A stretch of DNA of 64,000 nt, from the NCBI GenBank assembly GCA_965222215.1, contig OZ244931.1, positions 1,922,001 through 1,986,000 on the forward strand. The letters are read 5' to 3'. A program made the position numbers and the translations under genes. The notes under the pieces were generated by a model that saw only the letters and a list, made by a program, of their open reading frames with translations, was not told where the DNA came from and did no database searches. This DNA is from JABJAG01 sp965222215 (GTDB lineage Bacteria; Pseudomonadota; Alphaproteobacteria; UBA6615). This document shows, piece after piece, positions 1-13,400 of this stretch (position 1 is its first letter; each line of letters starts with the position of its first letter).

Positions 1-1430
1 CCGTGCCGCCCGACGGCTGAACCAGGATGCTGACGCCGCCGAGGCCGTCCGGGAACACGTCGTTGCCGAGCACGTCGATGTCGACCGACGGGCCGTCTTC
101 GCTGGCGTTGCCCGTATCGTCGGTGGCCGTCACCAGTTCGTTGTCGGTGTTGCCGTTGATGGTGATCGTGACGGTCTGCGTGTCCGTCGCGCCGTTGTCG
201 TCCTCGACCTGCACCGTGAACACTTCGGTGTCGGTCTCGCCGGTGTCGAGGCTGTCGAGCGCCGGGGTCGCATTGTCGAGGGTGTAGGTCCACTGGCCGG
301 TGCCGTCGACCGTCAGCGTGCCGTAGGTGCCGACACCGCCGCCGACAACCGTCCACGCTTCCGTGGCGCCCGTGTCGACATCGTTGCCGTCGAGCTGGCC
401 GGACACGGTGTTGGTGGCGTCGTCCTCGGTGACCGAACCTTCTTCCTCGCCCGCCGTGAACGTGATTTCCGGCGCGTCGTTGGTACCGGTCATCGTGATC
501 GTCACGGTCTGGACTGCCGTGCCGCCGTTGCCGTCATCGACGGTCACGTCGTAGCTCTGAACGATCTGGTCGCCCAGGTTCAGGCTATCGAGCAGGCTGT
601 CGTTGACCGTGAAGGTCCAATCGATTTCGCCCGCGCCGGCGCCCGTGGCCGCCGTGCCGACAACCGCCCCGAAGGTCCCAATGTAACCAGCGCCATTCGG
701 CGTTGCCGAAACAGTGTGGCCGTCGGACAAATCCGCGTCGTCGAATGTGATCGTGCCGGTCGAGGTCAGGTCGTCAACATTTTCGCCGGCATCCGTGTCC
801 GTCAGCTCCGTCACGGAACCGGTATCGTCCGTGCCCGCGACCGAGATCGTCGGGTCGTCATTCGTTCCGGTTACGGTCACTGTCACGGTGCCGGTGTTCG
901 ACACCGCGCTGTGGCTGTCCGTCGCCGTGTATTCGAAGGTCACGTCCCGGCTCTCGCCGACCGCAAGGTCGTCGAAGTCACCGTTCGGATCGAACGAGAA
1001 GGTGCCGTCGCCATTGTTGACGACCGAGCCTTCGCTGGGGCCCGAGGTAATCGTGTAGCTAAGCGTCGAGCCGTCGTCGTCGCTGTCCGGATCGTCGCCG
1101 TCGAAGCTGCCGGACACGGCCGGGCCGTCTTCGCCAACCGTTGTAGCAACATCCTGGACCACCGGATCGTCGTTGGTGCCGGTCACCGTGACCGTGACGG
1201 TCGCGGTGTCGGTGTCGCCCTGGGCGTCCTCCGCCTCGTAGGTGAAGGTCACGTCGCGGGTGGCACCCGGCGCGAGATCCTGGAAGTCGGAACCCGGATC
1301 GAAGGTGATGGTGTTGTCCGGGTTGACCGAAGCAGACCCCTCACCCGGCTGCGACAGCAGCGTGACCGAGACGAGGCCGTCAGGAATGTCGTCGTTGGCG
1401 GCGACGTCGATGATCACGGACGGACCGTCT
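1..1430 (-). repeat. Third VCBS / cadherin-like array (cut by window edge)
   Basis: After the cadherin unit that follows propeller 2, the array starts again with a cadherin-like unit, a short unit and a long unit. A more classical VCBS unit (WTYTLDN, FTVQVEDDNGATDTQT) comes next, and then another opening unit that runs off the window. The protein therefore continues with at least part of a third superblock. Confidence 0.8.
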
Positions 1431-4400
1431 TCGGTCGCGTTGGCCGTGTCGTCGATGGCGTCGAGCAGCGAGTTCTCGAACACGTCGTTCAGGTTGATCG
1501 TGATGATGCCGTTGTCGGTCAGGCCGAGCGTATCGGTGACCTCGACCCAGAGGTTGAACGACGGCGTCGTCTCGAAGTCGAGCTGCGAGCCGTCGATGAC
1601 GGTGATCTCGCCGGTGGTCGCGTCGATGTCGAACACGCCCACACCGGTGCCGCCGGTGATCGCATAGGTGATCGTGTCGACCGAATCCGGGTCGGAACCG
1701 TCCGCGAAACCGACGGAAGTGCCGTTGGCCTCGTTCTCATCGAGGTCGAACGTGTCGTTCTCGACCGTCGGGGCCTTGTTGATGTCGACCAGCAGCGTGT
1801 CCGTCGATGTCTCGCTGTCGCCGTTGGCCTGCTCGGTGGCGTCGGCCTTGATCGTCAGCGTGAAGTCGTCGATGTCGTCCTGCTGGTCGCGGCCGTAGAT
1901 CACATAGGTATCGCCGCGCGCATTGTCGTTGCCGTAGGCGCCGATAACCAGGTCGTCGATGCCGTCGCCGTTGACGTCGCCCGCCGCATTCACCGACCAG
2001 CCCGCGAAGTTGCCGAATCCGATGCCGTTGATGGCGAAACCGTCGGAACCGTTGCCCGACGCGATGTCGTCGAGGTTCACCTCGGCGCCGAAGCCCGACG
2101 CCTTGCCGAACACGACGTAGGCGGACCCGGAATTGCCACCGTTGTTGTCCGCACGCGGCGCACCGACGATGATGTCGTCGTAGCCGTCGTTGTTGATGTC
2201 GCCCGCGCCGCGCGTGTACCAGCCCGCCGTGTCGCCGGCCGCCTCGCCCGTGATGACGAAGCCGTTCGAGCCATCGCCGCCGTTGGCCGCGAGCAGTTCG
2301 GACATCTCGATGGTACCGTCGGCCGAACCGTCCTCACTGTCGAGGTCGCCCAGGTTCGCCAGCCCGCCGAAGACCACATAGGCCTGGCCGGCGTTGGAAC
2401 CGCCGTCGTCGTTGTTGTACGAGCCGATAATGATATCGGTGATGCCGTCGCCGTTCAGGTCGCCCGCGTCGCCCGTGGCGCGGCCGAGGCGGTCGTTGGC
2501 CCCCACGCCGTTGAAGGTGAAGCCGTTGGTGCCGTCGAGCAGCGAGAGATCGAGTTCCGGCGTGCCGGTCGTGTCGAAGCCGAAGACCAGGTAGGCCTGG
2601 CCGGAATTGCTGCCGTTCGGGTCGGCCTGGCGGGCGCCGATCAGGACCTCGTCCATGCCGTCGCTGTTCATGTCCGCAACGCCGGAGAGCTGGTAGCCGG
2701 ACTGGTCGGCGGTACCGATGCCGCGGATCACGAGGCCGGCGGAACCGTCGCCGATACCCTGCGAGCCGCCATCGCCGTTGGCGTCCATCAGGTCGCCGAC
2801 ATTGAACTCGGCCGAGAAGCCCGCATCGTCGCCGTAGATGATGTAGGTCGAACCGGCATCGATCAGGACTTCGGTATTCGGGTTGATCGAGCCGTTGCCG
2901 TTGAGGTCGCGCGCCCAGTCGTTGCCGCGCGAGCCGAAGATCAGGTCGTCGGTGCCGTCACCGTTGAAGTCGATGCCGCCGCCCAGCGAGTAACCGCCGA
3001 AGTCGTTCGACGTGGCCGGGGTTTCCGGGGTGCCGTTGACGACGAAACCCTTGGAGCCATCGCCACCGCCGGAGATCAGCAGCTCGGACAGCTTGATGAT
3101 GCCGTCCGCCGTGCCATCGTCGTCGTCGAGATCGGCCAGGTTCGTGTTGCCCGCCGAGCCGAAGATCACGTAACCGCGGCCGGAGTTGTTGCCATCCGGG
3201 TTGGCCAGATGCGCACCAATGAAGATGTCGTCGAAGCCGTCGCCGTTGACGTCGCCCACGCCGCGCACTGCCGCACCCGTCCGGTCGTCGATATCGACGC
3301 CGTCGAAGCGGTAGCCCGTGAACTCGGGGTCGGAGACGTTCAGGTCGAATTCGCCGTCGTTCGAGGCCTCGCCGAAGTGCAGGAAGACGTAGCCGGCGTT
3401 GGTCACGCCGTCCGGGTCGCCCAGAATGGCGCCGGTCAGGATGTCCGAGAAACCGTCACCGTTGATGTCGCCGGCCGAACCGACATCGAAGCCGGTCGCC
3501 GTGCCGACGAGCGTGCCGTTGAGCACGAAGCCGTCGGACCCGTCGCCGCCGTTGCTGTTCTTCAGGTCGGCCAGGTCGAACGTGCCGCCGAAGACGGGCT
3601 CCGGAGAACCGGTCGTGATCGTCAGGCCCGCCAGATCCGCGGGGGTCAGCGACCAGCTGCCGTCCGGGTTCTGGGTCCCGTTGTTCAGCGTCGCGCCTTC
3701 CGGCACGTCGCAGATGGTGATGGTGTGAAGCTCAGAGCCGTCCTGGTCCGGGAACTCGATGGTGATGTCGAGCGGAATCGGATCGCCCGCGTTGCCGCGC
3801 GCCGGCTCGACGACCGTGATACCCGGCACATCGGCGTCCGGGATCACCGTGATGATGGCAGTCGCGGTATCGGTGCCGCCGTTCCCGTCGTCGATCGTGT
3901 AGGTGAACGTGTCCGTGCCGGAGAAGTGCTCGAACGGCGTGTAGGAGAAGCTGCCGTCGGACGACATGGTCACCGTGCCGCCTTCGGCGGTTGTGATCGA
4001 GGTCTCGACCACGGTGATGACATCGCTGGCGTCGACATCGCTGTCCGCGCCGTTGCCGTTGTCGGCCAGTACGTTACCGGTCAGGACGATGTCCTCGGTC
4101 ACCGTGAACTCGTCGTCCTGGGCAACCGGCGCGTCGTTCTCGCCGTTGATCGTGACGGTCACCGTGCCGGTGTTCGACACCGCGCCGTGGCTGTCCGTCG
4201 CCGTGTAGGTGAAGGTGACGTCTTCGCTCTCGCCCGTGGCCAGGCTCTCGAACTCGCCGTTCGGATCGAAGCTGAAGGTGCCGTCGCCGTTGTTGATCAC
4301 GAGACCCGCGACCGGGGTGGATGTGATCGTGTAGGTCAGCGTGGACGGGTTGTCGTCGGAATCCGGGTCGTCGCCGTCGAAGGCGTCGACAACGGCCGGG

Positions 4401-7400
4401 CCGTCTTCGGATACCGCCGCCGCAATGTCCTGCACCACCGGGTCGTCGTTGGTGCCCGCGACCGTCACGGTGACCGTGCCGGTGTTGGAAACCGCGCCCT
4501 GGGCGTCGGTCGCCTCGTAGGTGAACGTCACGTCGCGCGTTTCGCCGACCGAAAGATCCTGGAAGTCGTCTTCCGGATCGAAGGTGAACGTGCCGTCGCC
4601 GTTGTTCGCCACGGAGCCTTCGCTCGGGGCAGAGGTGATGTTGTAGGTCAGCGTCGAGCCGTCGTCCTCGTTGTCGACATCGTCGCCGTCGAACGAGTCC
4701 GTGACCGGCGCGCCGTCTTCGACAGCGCCCGTGACCGTCACATCCTGCACGATCGGGGCATCGTTCGTGCCCTCGATGGTGATCGTCACCGTCTGGGTGT
4801 CGGTCCCGCCGTTGCCGTCGTCCACCGTGACGTCGTAGCTCTGAACGACCTGCTCGCCTTCGTTCAGCGAGTCCAGTAGACCGTCGTTGACCGTGAAGTC
4901 CCAATCGATGGAACCGGCGCCCGCGCCCGTCGCCGCCGTCACGATGACCGCGTTGAACGTGCCGACGTAGCCGCCGCCGTTCGGGCTGGTGCTGATCGTG
5001 TGACCGTCCGAGAGGTCCGCATCGTCGAAGGTGATGCTGCCGTTGGCCGTCAGGTCGTCGACGTTCTCGCCCGTGGCGTTGTCGGCGATTTCCTTGACGT
5101 CGCCATCCACACTGTCGCCGTTGCCCGGAACAATCGTGATTTCCGGATCGTCGTTCGTGCCGAGGATCGTAATGGTCACGACACCGGTGTTGGAAACAGC
5201 GCTGTGGCTGTCCGTGGCCGTGTAGTTGAACGTCACGTCCCGGCTTTCGCCGACCGCCAGGTCCTGGAAGTCGTCTTCCGGATCGAAAGTGAACGTGCCG
5301 TCGCCGTTGTTGACGACCGAACCTTCGCTCGGGGTCGACGTGATGTCGTAGGTCAGGGTCGACGGGTTGTCGTCGCTGTCCGGATCATCACCGTCGAAGG
5401 CGCCCGAAACGGTCGGGCCGTCTTCAACACCGGTAACGTCCTCACCCGGACCGACGTTCTGGACCACCGGAGCGTCGTTCGTGCCGACAACCGTTACGGT
5501 CACCGTGCCGGTGTTGGAAACGGCGCTCTGGGCGTCCGTCGCGGTGTAGTTGAACGTGACGTCGCGGGTCTCGCCCGGCGCCAGGTCCTGGAAATCGTCT
5601 TCCGGATCGAAGGTGAACGTCCCGTCGCCGTTATTGACGACCGAGCCTTCGCTCGGCGCAGACGTGATGTTGTAGGTCAGCGTGGAACCATCGTCCTCGT
5701 CGTCGACATCGTCGCCATCGAACGAGTCCGTAACCGTCGGGCCGTCTTCCACGGCACCCGTCACCGTCACATCCTGGACGACCGGGGCGTCATTCGTGCC
5801 CTCGATGGTGATCGTCACCGTCTGGGTGTCCGTGCCGCCATTCCCATCGTCGATGGTCACGTCATACGACTGAACGATCTGCTCGCCTTCGTTCAGGCTG
5901 TCCAGCAGGCCATCGTTGACGGTGAAATCCCAATCGATGGAACCGGCGCCCGCACCCGTCGCGACAGTCGCAATGGTGGCGTTGAAGGTTCCGATATATC
6001 CGCCGCCATTCGGGGCAGAAGACACCGTGTGGCCGTCAGAAAGGTCCGCATCGTCGAAGGTGATCGAACCGGACGTGGTCAGGTCATCAACGTTCTCGCC
6101 CGTGGCGTTGTCGGCGATCTCCTTGACGTCGCCATCCACACTGTCGCCGTTGCCCGGCACCACCGTGATCGTCGGCTCGTCATTCGTGCCCGTCACCGTG
6201 ACAGTGACGGTGCCGGTGTTCGACACTGCGCCCTGCGCATCGGTCGCCGTGTACTCGAACGTAACGTCGCGGGTCTCGCCAACCGCCAGATCCTGGAAGT
6301 CGTCTTCCGGATCGAAGGTGAACGTGCCGTCGCCGTTGTTCGCCACCGAACCCTCAGCCGGAGCCGAGGTGATGTTGTAGGTCAGCGTGGATCCGTCGTC
6401 CTCGTTGTCGACATCGTCGCCGTCGAAGCTGTCCGTGACCGTAGCACCGTCTTCGATCACGCCCGTGACCGTCACGTCCTGGACGATCGGGGCGTCGTTC
6501 GTGCCCTCGATAGTGATCGTCACCGTCTGCGTGTCAGTCCCGCCGTTTCCGTCGTCGATGGTCACGTCGTACGACTGAACGATCTGCTCGCCTTCGTTCA
6601 GGCTATCGAGCAGGCCGTCGTTAACGGTGAAGTCCCAGTCGATGGAACCATTGCCTGCACCCGTCGCCGCCGTCGCGATGACAGCGTTGAACGTGCCGAT
6701 GTAGCCGCCGGCATTCGGCGAAGAGCTGATCGTGTGACCGTCCGATAGGTCCGCATCGTCGAAGGTGATGCTGCCGTTGGCCGTCAGGTCGTCGACGTTC
6801 TCGCCCGTGGCGTTGTCCGCGATCTCCTTGATGTCGCCGTCGACGCTGTCGCCGTTACCCGGCACCACCGTGATCGTCGGCTCGTCATTCGTGCCGGTCA
6901 CAGTGACGGTGACCGTGCCGGTGTTCGACACTGCGCCCTGCGCATCGGCCGCCGTGTACTCGAACGTAACGTCACGGGTCTCGCCAACCGCCAGATCCTG
7001 GAAGTCGTCTTCGGGATCGAACGTGAACGTCCCGTCGCCGTTGTTGATCGCGGCACCCTCACTCGGGGGCGTCGTGATGCTGTAGGTCAGCGTGGAACCA
7101 TCGTCCTCGTTGTCGACATCGTCGCCGTCGAAGTTTCCGGACACGGCCGAACCGTCTTCGATCACACCCGTGACAGTGACATCCTGCACGATCGGGGCGT
7201 CGTTCGTGCCCTCGATGGTGATGGTGACCGTCTGGGTGTCCGTGCCGCCGTTGCCGTCGTCAACGGTCACGTCATAGGACTGAACGATCTGCTCGCCTTC
7301 GTTCAGGCTGTCCAGCAGGCCATCGTTAACGGTGAAGTCCCAGTCGATGGAGCCTTCGCCCGCGCCCGTCGCCGACGTGGCGATAACCGCGTTGAACGTG

Positions 7401-10400
7401 CCGATGTAACCGCCGCCGTTCGGCGAAGCCGAGATCGTGTGGCCGTCGGAAATATCCGCATCGTCGAAGGTGATACTGCCGTTGGCTGTCAGGTCGTCGA
7501 CGTTCTCGCCCGGGGCGTTGTCGGCGATCTCCTTGACGTCGCCGTCGACGCTGTCGCCGTTGCCCGGCACCACCGAGATTTCCGGATCGTCGTTCGTGCC
7601 CGTGACCGTCACCGTGACCGTCGCGATGTCGGTATCGCCGTCGGTGTCCTCGACCTCGTAGGTGAAAGTCACCTCGCGGGATTCGCCGACCGCCAGGTCG
7701 TCGAAATCGCCGTTCGGATCGAAGGTGATCGTGTTGTCGGGATTGACCGTCGCGGTGCCTTCGGAAGGACCGGTCACGACGGTCACGCCGCCCAGGCCGT
7801 CCGGCACGTCGTCATTGGCAACGACGTCGATAATCACGCCCGGGCCGTCTTCGGATACCGTGCCCGTGTCGTCGGTCGCATCGACGAGCTGGTTCTCGTC
7901 AACGTCATTGAGGTTGATCGTGATGACGCCCGTATCGGTCAGGCCAAGTGTATCGGTGACCTCGACAGTCAGCGTGAAGGATTCAGTGGTCTCGAAGTCG
8001 AGCTGCGAGCCGTCGATGACAGTGATCTCGCCGGTGGTTTCGTCGATATCGAACACGCCCACGCCGGTGCCGCCGGTAATCGCGTAGGTGATCGTGTCGC
8101 CCGCATCGGGATCGGTGCCGTCCGCCGAACCGACACTCGTGCCGTTCGGGGAATTTTCATCGATATCAAAGACTTCATCGTCAACGTTCGGAGCTTCGTT
8201 GATGTCGACAAGCAGCGTATCGGTCGACGTTTCGCTGTCGCCGTTTGCCTGCTCGGTCGCCGTCGCCTTGATCGTCAGGGTGAAGTCTTCAACCGAAAGA
8301 CCCGTGCGCCCGAAAATGACATAGGCCTCACCCGAGGTGTTCCCGTGCGGGTCGCCGCCGTAAGCACCGATGACGATGTCATCGATACCGTCGCCGTTGA
8401 CGTCGCCGGCACCGGAGACAGACCAGCCCGACAAATCGAATGCATTGATGCCGTCGATGGCAAAGCCATCGCTGCCGTCGCCGGTTCGGATATCGTCGAG
8501 GTTCAGCTCCGCACCGAACCCGCCGCTCGAACCGAACACGACATAGGTCGTGCCGGCATTTCCGCCGCTCGCATCGGAGTTCGGCGCACCGATGATCAGG
8601 TCATCGAGGCCATCGCCATTGACGTCGCCGGCATTGCGGACATTCTGGCCGAGGCGATCACCTGCGTTTTCCGCCGTGATCACGAACCCGCCGGAGCCGT
8701 CGCCGCCATTCGCCGCAAAGAGTTCTGACAGCTCGATGTGGCCGTCGACCGAACCGTCCTCGGCATCCAGGGTCTGGAAATTGTCGAGGCCGCCGAAGAC
8801 GACATAGCCCTCGCCGGTCGTTCCGTCCGCGCCATAGGCGCCGATGATGATGTCGGACAGGCCGTCGCCGTTCAGGTCGCCCGCGTCACTGACCGAGCGC
8901 CCTGCGCGATCGGCGGCGCCAACACCGTCGAAGACGTAACCATACTGACCGTCGATATAGGCAAGCTGGATTTCTCCGTCCGGCGGGAGAATGGGATCGC
9001 CCGGAAGCGGTGCGATTTCTCCGATCGCGTCCATCGCCTGGAGGTTGTCGAGACCGCCAAAGACGACATAGACCTCGCCGGAATTGCTGCCGTTCGGGTC
9101 GCCGTGGCGTGCGCCGATGAGAATGTCGTCGATACCGTCGCCGTTGAGGTCGCTGGAACCGCTAACCGAAACACCTGAGTGGTCGCCCGCGTCGACACCC
9201 TCGAATTCAAAGATGTTCACCCCGTCGACAATGAACTCTTCGAGATTGATCTCGCCGTCGACTGTGCCGTCCGCCGCATCCAGCGATGCGAGGCGGGATT
9301 CACCGCCCAGGACGAGGTAGGTCGCGCCGTTGTCGTTGATACCGAGGACCGGATCGTTGCCGCGTGCGCCGACGAGGATGTCGTCGATGCCATCACCGTC
9401 CATGTCGTAGCCGCCACCGACCGAGTAGCCGGTGAAGTCGTTCGACGTGGAAACGAACAGCGGATCGCCGTTGATCTGGTACCCGTTCGTCCCGTCGAGA
9501 CTATCCATCTCGATTTCGGCGTCGAACCCGCTGTTCGTGCCGAAAATGACATAAGCCTGACCGGCGTCGTTCTCACCGTTCGGGTTGGCCTTGAAGCTGC
9601 CCGTGATGATGTCGTCGATACCGTCGCCATTCACGTCGCCGGCCGAACGGACGTTCAAGCCGAGCCGGTCGTCGGCATCGATGCCACGAATGACGAAGCC
9701 CTCGCTGCCGTCTCCGCCCTGCGAGGCAAGCAGATCGAAAACCTCGAATTCCGGATCGAAGCCCTGATCCGTACCGAAGATGACGTAGGCTTCACCTTCG
9801 TTGGTCTGCGTGCTTTCACCGAGGATCGCGCTAACGATGACATCGTCGATACCGTCACCGTTCACGTCACCGGCGTTGGACACGTCGTAACCGAGCGCAT
9901 CGGTCTGGCTGTTGCTCGGACCCGGGTCCGGCTCCAAGTTGCCGATACCGTTGATGATGAAGCCCTGCGAACCGTCGCCGCCATTGGCCGGCAGCAGGGT
10001 CGAGAGATCGTAGGTCGGGGCAAATGCCGGCGTGGAGAACGGCGGCGTCGTGATCGTCAGGCCGACGAGATCGGCCTGAGTCATCGACCAGCTGCCGTCC
10101 GGGTTCTGGGTGCCGTTGTTAAACGTGGCGCCTTCGGGCACGTCACAGATCGTGATCGTGTGGACCTCGGAGCCGTCCTGGTCCGGGAATTCGATGGTGA
10201 TGTCGAGCGGGATCGGCTGGCCCGGGTTACCGCGGGCCGGCTCAACAACGGTGATGTCCGGCACATCGGCGTCCGGAATGACCGTGATCGTCGCCGTGGC
10301 GGTATCGGTCGCGCCCTGGCTGTCGACAATCGTGTACTCGAACGTGTCCGTGCCGCTGAAGTGCTCGAACGGCGTGTAGGAGAAGCTGCCATCCGGCAGC

Positions 10401-13400
10401 ATCGTCACCGTGCCACCCTCGGCGGTGGTGATTACGGTCTCTACGACATTGATCGTGTCACCATTGTCGATATCGCTGTCGGCACCGTTGCCGTTGTCGC
10501 CGAGTACGTTCCCGGTGAGAATGAAGTCCTCGGTGATCGTGAACGCATCGTCCTTCGCGACCGGGTCGTCATTCGTGCCCGTGACGGTCACCGTCACCGT
10601 GCCGGTGTTCGACACGGCGCTCTGGGCGTCCGTCGCGGTGTATTCGAACGTGACGTCGCGGGTCTCGCCCACCGCCAGATCCTGGAAGTCGTCTTCCGGA
10701 TCGAAGGTGAACGTGCCGTCGCCGTTATTGACGACCGAGCCTTCGCTCGGCGCAGACGTGATGTCGTAGGTCAGCGTCGAGCCGTCGTCCTCGTCGTCGA
10801 CATCGTCGCCGTCGAAGCTGTCAGAGACCGGCGCACCGTCCTCAATCACGCCCGTGACCGCCACATCCTGGACGATCGGGGCGTCGTTCGTGCCCTCGAT
10901 GGTGATCGTCACCGTCTGGGTGTCCGTCCCGCCGTTGCCGTCATCAACCGTGACGTCATAGGACTGAACGATCTGCTCGCCTTCGTTCAGGCTATCGAGC
11001 AGGCCGTCGTTGACCGTGAAGTCCCAATCGATCGAACCGGCACTCGCGCCCGTCGCCGACGTGGCGATGATCGCGTTGAACGTGCCGATGTAACCGCCGC
11101 CGTTCGGCGAAGAGCTGATCGTGTGACCGTCTGAGAGGTCCGCATCGTCGAAGGTGATGCTGCCGTTGGCCGTCAGGTCGTCGACGTTCTCGCCCGTGGC
11201 GTTGTCCGCGATCTCCTTGACGTCGCCGTCGACGCTGTCGCCGTTGCCCGGCACCACCGTGATCGTCGGCTCGTCATTCGTGCCCGTCACCGTCACGGTA
11301 ACCGTGCCGGTGTTGCTGACGGCGCCCTGCGCGTCGGTCGCCGTGTACTCGAACGTAACGTCGCGGGTCTCGCCCTCGGCGAGGTCCTGGAAGTCGTCTT
11401 CCGGATCGAAGGTGAACGTGCCGTCGCCGTTGTTCGCGACGGAGCCTTCGCTCGGGGCAGACGTGATGTTGTAGGTCAGCGTGGAACCATCGTCCTCGTC
11501 GTCGACATCGTCGCCGTCGAAGCTGTCGGTGACCGTCGCACCGTCCTCAATCACGCCCGTGACAGTCACATCCTGGACGATCGGGGCGTCGTTCGTGCCC
11601 TCGATGGTGATCGTCACCGTCTGGGTGTCGGTCCCGCCGTTTCCGTCGTCGATGGTCACGTCATACGACTGAACGATCTGCTCGCCTTCGTTCAGCGAGT
11701 CCAGAAGACCGTCGTTGACCGTGAAGTCCCAGTCGATCGAACCGGCGCCCGGCCCCGTGGCCGCCGTCGTCAGCACGGCATTGAACGTACCGATGTATCC
11801 GCCGCCATTCGGCGAGGCGCTGACCGTGTGGCTGTCGCTGACATCCGCATCGTCGAAGGTGATGACCCCGTTCGCAGTCAGGTCGTCCGTGTTCTCGCCC
11901 GGGGCGTTGTCTGCGATCTCCTTCACCGATCCGCTGTCGTCGGTATTCGCGATATCGACAATCGGGTCTTCGTTCGCACCGGTCACAGTCACTGTCACCG
12001 TACCGGTATTGGAGACCGCGCCCTGCGCGTCCGTCGCCGTATAGGTGAATGTGACCTCGCGGGATTCACCCGAGCCCAGGTCGCTGAAGTCGCCGTTCGG
12101 ATCGAAGCTGAACGTGCCGTCGCCGTTGTTGATCGCGATGCCTTCGCTCGGCGGGGTCGTGATCGTGTAAGTCAGGCTCGACGGGTCGTCCTCATTGTCG
12201 ACATCGTCGCCGTCGAAATCATCGGTGACCGGCGGACTGTCCTCCGTCACGCCCGTGACCGTCACATCCTGCACGACCGGGGCGTCGTTCGTGCCCTCGA
12301 TGGTGATCGTGATGGTCTGCGTATCCGTGCCGCCGTTGCCGTCATCAACCGTGACGTCGTAGCTCTGAACGATCTGCTCGCCTTCGTTCAGGCTGTCCAA
12401 CAGGCCGTCGTTGACCGTGAAGTCCCAATCGATGGAACCGGCGCCCGCACCCGTCGCGACAGTCGCAATGGTGGCGTTGAAGGTTCCGATATATCCGCCG
12501 CCATTCGGGGCAGAAGACACCGTGTGGCTGTCGGACAGATCCGCATCGTCGAAGGTAATGCTGCCGTTGGCCGTCAGATCGTCGGTGTTCTCACCCGGCG
12601 CACCGTCAGCGATTTCCTTGACGTCGCCGTCCACGCTGTCGCCGTTGCCCGGCACCACCGTGATCGTCGGCTCGTCATTCGTGCCGGTCACAGTGACGGT
12701 GACCGTTGCAATGTCGGTATCGCCGTCGGTGTCTTCCAGCTCGTAGGTGAAGGTGACCGTGGCGGTCTCGCCTTCCGCGAGGCTGTCGAATTCGCCGTTC
12801 GGGTCGAACGAGATCGTGTTGTCCGGGTTGACCGTCGCCGTACCCTGTCCCGGCGGGGTCACGATCGTGACCGAGCCGACTCCGTCAGGCGCGTCGTCGT
12901 TGTTGAGGACGTCGATGACGACGGCCGGCCCGCCTTCTTCAGCATCGGCCGAATCGTCGACCGCGTCGACCAGTTCGTTGTCGACAAGCGGCTTGCCGTC
13001 GACAAAGATTTCCAGCTCTTCCCAGTCCTGAACCTGCAGGTCCAGCAAAGTGAAGGTGGCCGTCGGACCGGCATCCGTAGAGGGATCGGCATTCGCGGCG
13101 ATGAAGTTCCGCAGTGCCTGGACTTCGGCCTGGATATTCGGGTCGGCGAACTGCTCGGACGTCAGGAACAGGCGCAGCGTATCGGTGCCCGTGCCGCCGT
13201 CGTACTGATCGAGGCCGCCATACTCGCCAACGATGAACTCACCGATGTCGTTGCCGTCGTTGCCGTAGACGACGTCGGCCCCGAGGTTGCCGTCGAGAAT
13301 GTCGTCGCCCGCGCCGCCGTCGAGATAATCGTTGAAGGAGATTTCGACGCCGCCGCTCCCGCTCCCCGCGTGGCTGGCCGACCCGCTCGCGGAACCGCTA

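Noticed and set aside
716..4879. Plus-strand ORF of about 1390 codons, and similar large plus-strand ORFs at 5000, 9179, 13613 and 16460
   Set aside because: They are antisense to the giant adhesin in the same codon phase. Their Arg/Val/Asp-rich proteins show no domain, whereas the minus frame gives clear RTX, VCBS and FG-GAP repeats.
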